From an uncultured Halieaceae bacterium (GTDB taxonomy: Bacteria; Pseudomonadota; Gammaproteobacteria; Pseudomonadales; Halieaceae), in contig CALINF010000090.1 in NCBI GenBank assembly GCA_938045215.1, positions 1 to 15,567 on the forward strand: a DNA stretch of 15,567 nucleotides, written 5' to 3'. Within the stretch, counting starts at the first letter, position 1, and the number at the start of each line of letters is the position of its first letter. This document shows positions 1 to 6,583 of the stretch, piece after piece. The position numbers and the translations under genes were made by a program. The notes below the pieces were generated by a model, which was not told the origin of the DNA, did no database searches, and worked only from the letters and a program-made list of their open reading frames with translations.

Positions 1-14
1 TGCAGAAACGCTTA

Positions 15-23
15 TGGTATTAT
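15..23 (+). promoter_or_regulatory. Candidate extended -10 promoter of the TAXI lipoprotein gene
   Basis: The element reads TGG-TATTAT: an extended -10 (TGn) followed by a hexamer matching TATAAT at 5 of 6 positions. It lies 37 bases upstream of the ATG at 61. A -35 element would fall at or beyond the left edge of the window, so it cannot be judged. The start codon has only a weak AGG-type ribosome site near 49-51. Confidence 0.3.
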
Positions 24-60
24 CCAGGCGACATTAACTCAGCTTTCCAGGCAAAGCAGA

Positions 61-1326
61 ATGCTTCGAACTGTCGTGATCGTAACTTTCTTGCTGGCCT
101 TCACCGGCTGCGATTTACTGCCCCGTGACATCCGGATTCATGCACCAGACCAGACGCCACTGGACCTTGATGCCCTGCAGGAGGTTCTAGCCGACTCATC
201 AATACTGCAGTTTACGCTGGTTGACGTTCCCACTGATATGGGCGCAATCGAGGCAATCACGTCGCAGTCTGTAGATCTCGCCCTGATTGACAATAGCGCA
301 AGCTTCGAGCCGGGTGTGCGAGCCTTGCTGCCCATCTTCAAAAGCGTACTGCATCTGGCGATACGCGATGACTGGACGGGGGGGACTCCTGCCGAGTTAC
401 CCCCAGGTACGCGCTTTTTTATTACCGACCAATCTGCTGCTGGCAAACATTTCGTTCAGTTGATGCTGCAGCGCGCTGGCCTGGACGAAGAGCAGGTTGT
501 GTTTCATACAAAGCTGCAGGCTGGCTCGACGGATATCATTGTACGCTTCGGACCGGTTATTCCTGCAGATACCAGTTGGCTACCCCCAGCCTATACGCTC
601 ACCTCTCTTAGCGAAGAGTTTCAGGACATAGAGTCACGCACAAACTTGATCCGTGAAGGCATGAGCTATCTCGTCCCCAGCATGTCGCCTACGATCATAC
701 CGGCAGGGACCTACAAGGTGCCCGGAAACGAGCACACACTGCTGACCATTGCGGTAGACACACTACTGGTGACACATAGGGATATGCCAGTGCCTCAGGC
801 CTATCAATTGACCCGCACACTGCTGGAGGAGAAGCAGCGACTCATGGCGATTAGTCCCGAACTGTTTTCCGCGATCACCGAAGACTTTGACCCAATGGAT
901 CTCAGCTTCCCGCTTCACCCGGGCGCGAGACGTTATCTGGAACGGGATGAACCAGGCTTATTGGAGCGCTATGCCGAAACAATCAACCTGTTTGTCTATC
1001 TGGCGTTTCTAATTGCCACCGGCTTGTTTGCACTCGCGCGATGGCGGGCCCGCCGCAGTCGGGATCGCATCGACAGGTTCTACCTGCAAGTACTCGGTAT
1101 CCAAGAACGTATAGGGTGGGAAGCTGACAGTACTTTACTGGCAGAGTTGCATGCCCTTGAACAGACTGCATTTGGCTCGTTGATCAACAACAAACTCTCT
1201 GCCGATGAAAGTTTTCGGATTTTTACTGACCTGGTTTCACGAGTACGCAGCGAGCTGACAATGTCTGGTCGCGGACACTCGCAATCCAGTCAGCAGCCCT
1301 CGGGGAACGATCAAGCAGCCGGGTGA
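61..1326 (+). CDS. Orphan TAXI-family TRAP-type substrate-binding lipoprotein with C-terminal membrane anchor
   Basis: This is a probable extracytoplasmic solute-binding protein related to the TAXI branch of TRAP transporters. The N-terminus has a short hydrophobic signal ending in a lipobox (FTGC), with Cys17 as the likely lipidated residue. Residues 20-300 form the binding domain. The segment around 284-310 (PLHPGARRY, then LLERYAETIN) is the part most characteristic of TAXI proteins that carry a membrane anchor. One hydrophobic span at about 308-327 is followed by a strongly basic stretch (RWRARRSR), so the last 90 residues are probably cytoplasmic. No TRAP permease subunits (DctQ/DctM) lie next to it in the window, so its partner is unknown and it may be a sensor or structural protein instead. 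Its 3' end overlaps the convergent HD-GYP gene by 16 bases. Confidence is good for the family and low for the substrate. Confidence 0.72.
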   Translation: MLRTVVIVTFLLAFTGCDLLPRDIRIHAPDQTPLDLDALQEVLADSSILQFTLVDVPTDMGAIEAITSQSVDLALIDNSASFEPGVRALLPIFKSVLHLAIRDDWTGGTPAELPPGTRFFITDQSAAGKHFVQLMLQRAGLDEEQVVFHTKLQAGSTDIIVRFGPVIPADTSWLPPAYTLTSLSEEFQDIESRTNLIREGMSYLVPSMSPTIIPAGTYKVPGNEHTLLTIAVDTLLVTHRDMPVPQAYQLTRTLLEEKQRLMAISPELFSAITEDFDPMDLSFPLHPGARRYLERDEPGLLERYAETINLFVYLAFLIATGLFALARWRARRSRDRIDRFYLQVLGIQERIGWEADSTLLAELHALEQTAFGSLINNKLSADESFRIFTDLVSRVRSELTMSGRGHSQSSQQPSGNDQAAG

Positions 1327-2579
1327 GCCTCGGTATAGACATCTATAGTCGACAAATCGACATCGTAGGCTTCAGGATCCAGACCTCTGACAATAGTGCA
1401 CGCCATTGGCGAAGCCTCATCTTGCTGGGCCTGAAGATCCACCGTTTTGGGATGCGGTATGGGGTTCTTGTCGACATCCAGCAGAATCAACACTCGCGGA
1501 CGCAAACGTCTTGTGCGCGCCTCAGCCACTACCACACCGACCTCACCCGAAGAGAGCTCTACCAGGGATCCAGGTGGGTAGATACCTATCGCTTGTATGA
1601 ATGCTTCGACCAACTCCGCCTGAAAACTGCTATCGCGAGCTTCATACAACTGCTTGATCGCATGGGACGGTGACAGGGCTTTTGCATAGCTACGCCGACT
1701 GGTCATCGCATCATAGGCATCAACAATTGCAGCAATACGCGCCACCGGCGGTATCTCGTCTCTGGCTAGTCCATGGGGATATCCCGAACCGTCGTAACGC
1801 TCATGGTGATACCCCACCATGTTGATAATATCGGGATTAATTATTCCGCTCTCCTCGACAATCTCGAGACCGTGCGCCACGTGGCTACGCATCTGATCAG
1901 CCTGATCTGGAGTCAACGCGTCATCGGCTTGCAGCAGTTCGGGGGCCAAGCGCAGCTTCCCAACGTCCATTAGCATCGCCCCCATCCCGAGAGACCTCAG
2001 ATCATGTTTCGGCAAGCCCAATTGTCTGCCCATCGAAACAGCCCAGATCGATGCACCCAGCGAGTGCTGGTAGGTGTATTTGTCGTGCTGTTTCATCCGC
2101 GCAATCCAAAGACAGGCATCTGGATTTCGACTGATGCTGTCGATAATAGGGTCAACCGACTTCTTTAACTGAATCGCGTTGAAGCGCCCCTTCTCTTTAA
2201 CCTGTCCGAAAATATCGTCAATATCAATTAACAGTGAACCCAGTGCGTGCACTGCCCTGGGTGTCTCTTCAACAAACTCACTGTCATCCTCGTAGGTTTG
2301 CAGCGCCCGATCTTTGAAGATCGATGCCAATTCTACCCGGCGACGCTCCGTGCGCACCTTACGCTGCAGTGCGTCGGGCTTCTGTCGACTCTGGCGGGTG
2401 TCGATAAGAACGTACTCACAATGCTTCTGTAGCGCGTCGATCTGTTCACGTGTTTCGAGCCTGAAACCCTGAATCAGGAAAGGTGTCTCCAGCCACGGTC
2501 GGTCCAGGGCACTGATAAACATACCCACTTCCAGATCAGAGGTCATTATTTTGAGAGTTTCAAGCACTGAGCTGCGCAC
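1311..2579 (-). CDS. DUF3391/HD-GYP domain protein, degenerate HD dyad
   Basis: HD-GYP proteins normally hydrolyse cyclic-di-GMP. Residues 15-130 match the DUF3391 N-terminal domain (EVGMFI, then LDRPWLETPF). Residues 165-330 are the HD-GYP domain, with an intact HHERYDGSGYP signature at 258-268, conserved His172 and His236, and the DAYDAMTSRRSY block. The expected HD dyad is changed: the loop reads MLMDVGK, so Met204 replaces the metal-binding His while Asp205 remains. Catalysis may therefore be weakened or lost, leaving a c-di-GMP-binding or scaffolding role. About 90 residues follow the HD-GYP core, as is usual in this group. The start is uncertain: GTG at 2579, GTG at 2567 and ATG at 2546 are all possible and none has a clear ribosome site. 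The DUF3391 alignment needs only the residues from about 2567 onward. No transmembrane segment is visible, so the protein is probably cytosolic. Confidence 0.85.
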   Translation of the reverse strand: MRSSVLETLKIMTSDLEVGMFISALDRPWLETPFLIQGFRLETREQIDALQKHCEYVLIDTRQSRQKPDALQRKVRTERRRVELASIFKDRALQTYEDDSEFVEETPRAVHALGSLLIDIDDIFGQVKEKGRFNAIQLKKSVDPIIDSISRNPDACLWIARMKQHDKYTYQHSLGASIWAVSMGRQLGLPKHDLRSLGMGAMLMDVGKLRLAPELLQADDALTPDQADQMRSHVAHGLEIVEESGIINPDIINMVGYHHERYDGSGYPHGLARDEIPPVARIAAIVDAYDAMTSRRSYAKALSPSHAIKQLYEARDSSFQAELVEAFIQAIGIYPPGSLVELSSGEVGVVVAEARTRRLRPRVLILLDVDKNPIPHPKTVDLQAQQDEASPMACTIVRGLDPEAYDVDLSTIDVYTEAHPAA

Positions 2580-2648
2580 CTGGCCAAAATGGCTCTGGAG
2601 TCAATCGTGATTCCATTCTATAGGGTCAGATCAAGCTCTCGCATGGAA

Positions 2649-2680
2649 ATTCTGCAGAAAACTACAGATTTGTGACAAAT
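2649..2680 (-). promoter_or_regulatory. HD-GYP upstream region: candidate promoter and two small palindromes
   Basis: The 13-bp perfect palindrome ATTTGTGACAAAT lies at 2668-2680 and the 10-bp palindrome TTCTGCAGAA at 2650-2659. On the minus strand a possible promoter overlaps both: -35 TTGTCA (RC of 2673-2678), an 18-bp spacer, and -10 CAGAAT (RC of 2649-2654). The -35 matches 5 of 6 and the -10 matches 4 of 6. The palindrome overlapping the -35 would suit a dimeric repressor. The rest of 2580-2820 shows no gene. Confidence 0.25.
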
Positions 2681-2823
2681 AACGCAGAATAGTGCCCAAC
2701 TTTTGTTCGAAAGCACTCAGCACAGAGTGACAGCCAGGGCTGACGCAGGAAATAGCGACTTTCTTTTATGGTAGTTCGTGACATTTAAAAGACTTTTATA
2801 GTAGATAGTCCAATTTTTGACAT

Positions 2824-2845
2824 AAAAAAGCAGCCCGTAGGCTGC
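2824..2845 (-). terminator. Rho-independent terminator of the cold-shock gene
   Basis: Read on the minus strand, a 6-bp stem GCAGCC / GGCTGC with a 4-base loop is followed at once by six T residues. It lies 47 bases past the csp stop codon, which is the classic arrangement for an intrinsic terminator of that gene. Confidence 0.85.
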
Positions 2846-2852
2846 CTTCAGC

Positions 2853-2886
2853 TTTTTGCCTTACATCGCGAGCGATGCGGCAAAAA
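2853..2886 (-). repeat. 34-bp near-perfect inverted repeat in the csp 3' untranslated region
   Basis: Plus-strand layout is TTTTTGCC, TTA, CATCGC, GA, GCGATG, C, GGCAAAAA. The outer arms (8 bp) and inner arms (6 bp) are both perfect, with a small 3/1 internal asymmetry. T residues come before the hairpin and A residues after it on both strands, so it lacks a U-tail and is not itself a standard terminator. Between the stop codon and the true terminator it could stabilise the 3' end of the csp mRNA. Confidence 0.6.
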
Positions 2887-2891
2887 CAGAG

Positions 2892-3101
2892 TTACACCGC
2901 TACGATGTTCTCTGCCTGTGGGCCTTTCTGGCCCTGAGTCACAGTGAACTCAACTTTCTGGCCTTCGGCCAGAGTCTTAAAGCCATCGCCAGAGATCGCG
3001 CTGAAGTGTGCGAACACATCAGGACCAGATTCCTGTTCGATGAAGCCGAAACCCTTAGTTTCGTTAAACCACTTAACGGTACCGGTTACTGTGTTAGACA
3101 T
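2892..3101 (-). CDS. CspA-family cold-shock protein
   Basis: A 69-residue single cold-shock domain (OB fold) that binds single-stranded nucleic acid and acts as an RNA chaperone and antiterminator in the cytosol. RNP1 (KGFGFIEQ, residues 16-23) and RNP2 (VFAHFS, 29-34) are both intact, and the length is typical of the family. The start at 3101 is chosen because GGAAAG lies 4 bases upstream and the family begins M-S-x-x-x-T-G-x-V-K-W. A longer reading from 3122 adds seven unlikely residues. The gene is monocistronic: it has its own terminator at 2824-2845 and a long leader with a consensus -35 about 190 bases upstream. Long leaders of this kind are known to control cspA-type genes by RNA structure. 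The protein alone does not show whether it is cold-induced or constitutive. Confidence 0.97.
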   Translation of the reverse strand: MSNTVTGTVKWFNETKGFGFIEQESGPDVFAHFSAISGDGFKTLAEGQKVEFTVTQGQKGPQAENIVAV

Positions 3102-3137
3102 AATACTTTCCTTTAAATACAAATAGTTTCGTGCCGA

Positions 3138-3151
3138 AACGCCGAAGCGTT
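3138..3151 (-). promoter_or_regulatory. C(UUCG)G tetraloop hairpin in the csp 5' leader
   Basis: On the minus strand the RNA would read AACGC-UUCG-GCGUU: a perfect 5-bp stem closed by the exceptionally stable C(UUCG)G tetraloop. It sits 36 bases upstream of the csp start codon and ahead of the GGAAAG ribosome site. This suggests a structured leader like those that control cspA expression. The hairpin is visible in the sequence; a regulatory role is inferred. Confidence 0.55.
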
Positions 3152-3263
3152 GGGCGTAGTAGCAGAAAAAAACGACTGAAATCTAGGGACTGCTAAAGGT
3201 GTATTACGAGTACGACAACCGAGCGGAGAACGTAAATAAAAGACTTTCTTTTGAGCTCGGGCA

Positions 3264-3291
3264 AGCATACAGCAATTCCACAGTCTGTCAA
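3264..3291 (-). promoter_or_regulatory. Probable sigma70 promoter of the csp gene
   Basis: On the minus strand a perfect -35 TTGACA (RC of 3286-3291) is followed by a 16-bp spacer and -10 TATGCT (RC of 3264-3269, 4 of 6 matches). Transcription would begin near 3257 and give a leader of about 156 nt before the ATG at 3101. That is close to the long leader known for Escherichia coli cspA. Confidence 0.5.
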
Positions 3292-3302
3292 ACATCATTG
3301 CA

Positions 3303-3319
3303 GGCCTTGATTCAAGGCC
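3303..3319. promoter_or_regulatory. Perfect 17-bp palindrome, candidate operator
   Basis: GGCCTTGA-T-TCAAGGCC has 8-bp arms around a single central base. It lies 11 bases upstream of the csp -35 element and about 135 bases upstream of the malonyl-CoA decarboxylase start. No T-run follows on either strand, so a terminator is unlikely and a site for a dimeric DNA-binding protein is the better reading. Which of the two genes it serves cannot be told from the sequence. Confidence 0.45.
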
Positions 3320-3453
3320 CGATGGCGACCTACCACTTGCAGGTAGTAGCCGCTGTTGCAGGCATGCGCTATTGTCATTGCGTGGCTCAGGTAGGTTGAT
3401 GATCTCCCTGTCTGTTTTGCCCAGCCATTTATCAAAGGAGTCAGTGAGGGAAC

Positions 3454-4803
3454 ATGTCGTCACAGTCAAACAAGCCCGAAGTCTCACAGGAGCCCGTAGC
3501 ACGCCGCTTCGCTCCAATAGAGCGCACCCTGGCCTCCGTACTCGATGTTGGAAGGGAGTTACTGGCCAAACGCCGCAAAACGCTACCATCAGCAAAAACT
3601 CGAATACAGGCGCTGATCAATGACTGTAAAGAGCTTTTGGATCATCGCGGCGAAGCATCAGGCCTGGCACTGGCAAGCGAAATTACGGATCGCTATCTGG
3701 CGCTTAAAGATCAGGAGCGGCTTGGATTTTTTATCGCACTGTCACAGCAGTTTGACGTTGATTCCGACAGCATCATCAAAGCGGCGGAGCATTACAAAGA
3801 GAACCCTGATCAGCGCGCACTGGAGGCCATAGCGCACTGCGTGGAGGCACCTAGACAAAAATTATTTCGCCGAATCAATATGGCCCCCAATGGTACCGCC
3901 GTTCTGGTCGCCATGCGTGGGCACCTGCTGACACACCTTAAGGCGCAGCCTGAACTCCGTGGCGTGGATCAGGATCTCAAGCATCTGTTTATATCCTGGT
4001 TCAACAAGGGCTTTCTTGAACTGAGAAAAGTCGACTGGTCTTCTCCTGCAATGATTCTGGATAGAATCATTGATTACGAGGCAGTGCACGAGATCAATGG
4101 GTGGGACGATTTACGTAGCCGACTGCGAGATGACCGGCGCTGCTTCGCCTTTTTTCACCCGGCCTTACCTGATGACCCACTGGTTTTCGTGGAAATAGCC
4201 CTGACTGCAGATATACCTGGAGCCATCGCTCCGCTACTGCGCCAGGAGCGAGAATTCAACCCCGATGATCCAGTCAATACCGTCGTGTTCTATTCCATCA
4301 GCAACTGCCACCCCGGCCTTGCAGGCGTATCGTTTGGCAACTTTCTGATAAAGAACGTTGTGGAGCGACTGACTCAGGAGCTGCCCGGGCTGAAGACATT
4401 CGTCACACTCTCTCCCGTGCCGGGCTTTCGCAAATGGTTGCTCAGCGCCGACCTTACCGGACTCGTCGATGCAAGCCTGATCGACAAAATTAAAGAGCCT
4501 GTTGGCAGCGTGGTGAAGACCGAAGTCTACGAGGCACACTTAAAGTTATGTGCTCATTACTTGCTTAATGTGAAATCGGGTGAGTTACCTAGAGATCCGG
4601 TCGCTCGCTTCCACCTGGGAAACGGCGCTCGCTTGCATCGGATTCATGGTGGCGCAGACCTTTCCGCCAAGGGCCGAGAGCAATCGGCAGGAATTATGGT
4701 CAACTACTTGTATGATCTGTCCCAGATTGAGCTGAACCACGAGGAGTTTTTCGAACAGGGTAAGATTGCGGCTTCACGCACAGTGATCAAAGTTGCCTCC
4801 TGA
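3454..4803 (+). CDS. Malonyl-CoA decarboxylase
   Basis: Converts malonyl-CoA to acetyl-CoA and CO2. The 449 residues cover the full bacterial family length. An N-terminal helical domain (about 20-185) is followed by the GNAT-fold catalytic domain. Diagnostic blocks are FNKGFLELRKVDW (183-195), FFHPALPDDPLVFVE (233-247), FYSISNCHPGLAGVSFGNF (279-297), TLSPVPGF (318-325) and FHLGNGARLHRI (386-397). The family's catalytic Ser and His should lie in the SIS and FHLGNG blocks, and both are present. The start is supported by TGAGGG just upstream. The C-terminus lacks a peroxisomal signal, as expected in bacteria. It stands alone, divergent from csp and 15 bases from the end of the convergent valine-type operon. 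No malonyl-CoA synthetase or malonate transporter lies nearby, so a malonate-utilisation role is not shown; disposal of malonyl-CoA or methylmalonyl-CoA is an alternative. Confidence 0.94.
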   Translation: MSSQSNKPEVSQEPVARRFAPIERTLASVLDVGRELLAKRRKTLPSAKTRIQALINDCKELLDHRGEASGLALASEITDRYLALKDQERLGFFIALSQQFDVDSDSIIKAAEHYKENPDQRALEAIAHCVEAPRQKLFRRINMAPNGTAVLVAMRGHLLTHLKAQPELRGVDQDLKHLFISWFNKGFLELRKVDWSSPAMILDRIIDYEAVHEINGWDDLRSRLRDDRRCFAFFHPALPDDPLVFVEIALTADIPGAIAPLLRQEREFNPDDPVNTVVFYSISNCHPGLAGVSFGNFLIKNVVERLTQELPGLKTFVTLSPVPGFRKWLLSADLTGLVDASLIDKIKEPVGSVVKTEVYEAHLKLCAHYLLNVKSGELPRDPVARFHLGNGARLHRIHGGADLSAKGREQSAGIMVNYLYDLSQIELNHEEFFEQGKIAASRTVIKVAS

Positions 4804-4818
4804 TTGGCCACTGCCTGC

Positions 4819-5667
4819 TTAGCGATAGTCTAGAATGTGGTTGACCTGCTCGGGCGCCTCGTACATCGCCCAGTGGCCTACGCTCTCGAGCACATGGAAC
4901 TCGCAGTCTGGCTGATCGACCCTGAACAAGGCCTCACGCTGATCAATCGCTTCAACACCGCCTGCCGTGGCATCTTGAGCCCCCCACACGGCAACGACAG
5001 AGGCCTTGATACGTGGCAGCGCTCGCCACAGGTCGTCTGAGCGTGAAAGCTTGCGGCTGTTGAACCGGTGGGACCTCAGATTGCTGGCATGCACGTGTAC
5101 CGCCAGGTCATCGATACTTGCCGGACTGTGCAGCATGAGTCGCGCCAGGTTTTCTCGCTGAATCGTCTCCGCCTCTTCTGTTAGACACTGGGGCGACGGT
5201 GGCGCTAACAAAGGAACCTGCACATGCAGCTGCCCACATCCTGCTGCTCCGATGAGGGTTAAACGCGAGCAGCGGGCATCGGCCTGCGCCGCCATATGTG
5301 CGGCGATCATTGCGCCAAAACTGAAACCCGCCAACTCAAAGGTACTTCGTGCGCCGAGCAGTGTGCTCACCCCTGACAGCACCAGCTGTGCAAAGTGCTC
5401 TGTACTAGCGGGAGCGGGTACATCGTCTGAATCACCCAGCCCGGGTAGATCCAGCGTCCAGATAGTGCGCTTTTGCCGGAGCGGGAGAATATTGCGTACC
5501 CAGTGGGTCCATGACCCAAAGCCACCATGCAGCAACACCAACGGCGGCAGGCCAGCCTCGGTCATTGCGGGCCACTTCTGCCACGCAATACGACAACCTT
5601 CGCTGTGGCTTGCATGTGCAACACTCTGACTCCGAAGATGCTGCAGCGTGACCTCGGGCGAGCCCAC
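4819..5667 (-). CDS. Alpha/beta-fold hydrolase, last gene of the valine-type operon
   Basis: A 282-residue alpha/beta hydrolase. The oxyanion-loop motif LHGGFGSW is at 46-53. The nucleophile elbow GFSFG gives Ser116, and the acid and base are probably Asp232 (in WGAQD) and His265 (in VGHW). No signal peptide is evident, so it is probably cytosolic. The GTG start at 5667 lies one base after the mmsB stop codon (TAA, C, GTG), so translation should be coupled to mmsB. This subgroup hydrolyses esters or thioesters, but nothing in the sequence fixes the substrate. Its place at the end of an isobutyryl-CoA degradation operon suggests a CoA thioester or a toxic side product such as a methacrylyl-CoA adduct; that is inference only. 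The gene converges on malonyl-CoA decarboxylase with a 15-base gap and no visible terminator. Confidence 0.85.
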   Translation of the reverse strand: MGSPEVTLQHLRSQSVAHASHSEGCRIAWQKWPAMTEAGLPPLVLLHGGFGSWTHWVRNILPLRQKRTIWTLDLPGLGDSDDVPAPASTEHFAQLVLSGVSTLLGARSTFELAGFSFGAMIAAHMAAQADARCSRLTLIGAAGCGQLHVQVPLLAPPSPQCLTEEAETIQRENLARLMLHSPASIDDLAVHVHASNLRSHRFNSRKLSRSDDLWRALPRIKASVVAVWGAQDATAGGVEAIDQREALFRVDQPDCEFHVLESVGHWAMYEAPEQVNHILDYR

Positions 5668-5668
5668 G

Positions 5669-6553
5669 TTAGTTCTTCAAATGCTCCAGCACACTGGAAA
5701 AATCGCGCTGACCGTTGCCCTGCGACTGGTGTTTTTCGTAGATCGCCTGGGCCAACTTCCCCATCGCGTTATCCACATCTGAGTCATCGGCAATTGCCAT
5801 CGCGAGGCCCAGGTCTTTAACCATCAGATCAACCATGAAGCCCGGCTTGTAATCATTGCTCGCAGGCGCTGTTTCCATCACACCGGGATAAGGGTTGTAG
5901 ACCTCCAGCGACCAGTTACGACCCGAGCTGGCCAACATGATTTCTGACAGCACGGCGGGATCCAGTCCGTTGCGAGCGCCCATTTCCAGCGCTTCGCAGG
6001 TACCCAGCATATGAATCGCCAGCAGCATATTGTTGCAGCCTTTGGCAACCTGACCAGCCCCATGCGGACCGGCGTGAAAGATGTTCTTACCCATGCCGGT
6101 CAACACCAGCTTCGCCTTCTCAAAGGTATCGGCATCACCACCGCACATAAAGGCCAGGGTGCCAGCCGCTGCTGCGGCCACACCGCCGGAGACCGGCGCA
6201 TCCATGAAACCGATACCCGCAGCCGCTGCAGCTTGTCCGACCTCGCGCGAGGTCGCCGCATCGATCGTACTGCAATCAAGTACCGTAACGCTGCTGTTCA
6301 AGTGCGCCAGCAGTCCGTCTTCACCAAGATAGACTCCAGCGACATGCTTGCCCGCCGGCAACATGGAAACAACATACTGTGCACCTGCAACCGCCTCTTT
6401 GGTACTTGAGGCGACCGCCGCACCAGCGGATTCAAGCTCAGCACACGCCTGCGGTACCAGATCGAACACGGTTACCTGATGGTTTGCCGCAATCAGGTTT
6501 TTGGCCATGGGGCCACCCATATTGCCAAGGCCTATAAACGCTACTGTCGCCAT
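5669..6553 (-). CDS. mmsB: 3-hydroxyisobutyrate dehydrogenase
   Basis: NAD-dependent oxidation of 3-hydroxyisobutyrate to methylmalonate semialdehyde in valine catabolism, in the cytosol. The 294 residues match the family length. The Rossmann motif GLGNMG is at 8-13 and the substrate-loop signature DAPVSGG at 118-124. The catalytic Lys171 and partner Asn175 lie in KGCNN, and the C-terminal KDLGLA block at 246-251 is typical. The ATG at 6553 has a good ribosome site (GGAG, 7 bases upstream). It is separated by 30 bases from the upstream hydrolase gene and followed after one base by the alpha/beta hydrolase. A related beta-hydroxyacid dehydrogenase (tartronate semialdehyde reductase type) is formally possible, but the operon context strongly favours MmsB. 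Confidence 0.93.
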   Translation of the reverse strand: MATVAFIGLGNMGGPMAKNLIAANHQVTVFDLVPQACAELESAGAAVASSTKEAVAGAQYVVSMLPAGKHVAGVYLGEDGLLAHLNSSVTVLDCSTIDAATSREVGQAAAAAGIGFMDAPVSGGVAAAAAGTLAFMCGGDADTFEKAKLVLTGMGKNIFHAGPHGAGQVAKGCNNMLLAIHMLGTCEALEMGARNGLDPAVLSEIMLASSGRNWSLEVYNPYPGVMETAPASNDYKPGFMVDLMVKDLGLAMAIADDSDVDNAMGKLAQAIYEKHQSQGNGQRDFSSVLEHLKN

Positions 6554-6583
6554 GAAAATCTCCTGATTAGTGAGTTGCGCCGA

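Larger units (their letters stand above)
3102..3453. other. 352-base non-coding region between divergent csp and malonyl-CoA decarboxylase genes
   Basis: This stretch holds the csp leader and promoter (3102-3291), the 17-bp palindrome at 3303-3319, and a smaller inverted repeat CTACC / GGTAG near 3330-3345. I see no convincing plus-strand promoter for the decarboxylase gene. The short open frames across it have no ribosome sites and no recognisable protein character, so I treat it as regulatory DNA. Confidence 0.6.

Noticed and set aside
2817..2822. TTGACA on the plus strand as a promoter -35
   Set aside because: No -10 element lies at a suitable distance; the downstream bases form the csp terminator.
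2853..2886. TTTTTGCC...GGCAAAAA hairpin as a bidirectional terminator
   Set aside because: The T-run comes before and the A-run after the stem on both strands, the reverse of what an intrinsic terminator needs. The real terminator is at 2824-2845.
3199..3399. 66-codon plus-strand frame in the csp-decarboxylase intergenic region
   Set aside because: It has a GTG start without a ribosome site, overlaps the csp promoter and the palindrome, and resembles no family.
3113..3595. 160-codon minus-strand frame across the csp leader and the start of malonyl-CoA decarboxylase
   Set aside because: It runs through the csp promoter and leader and into a strong coding gene on the other strand, and shows no protein-family features.
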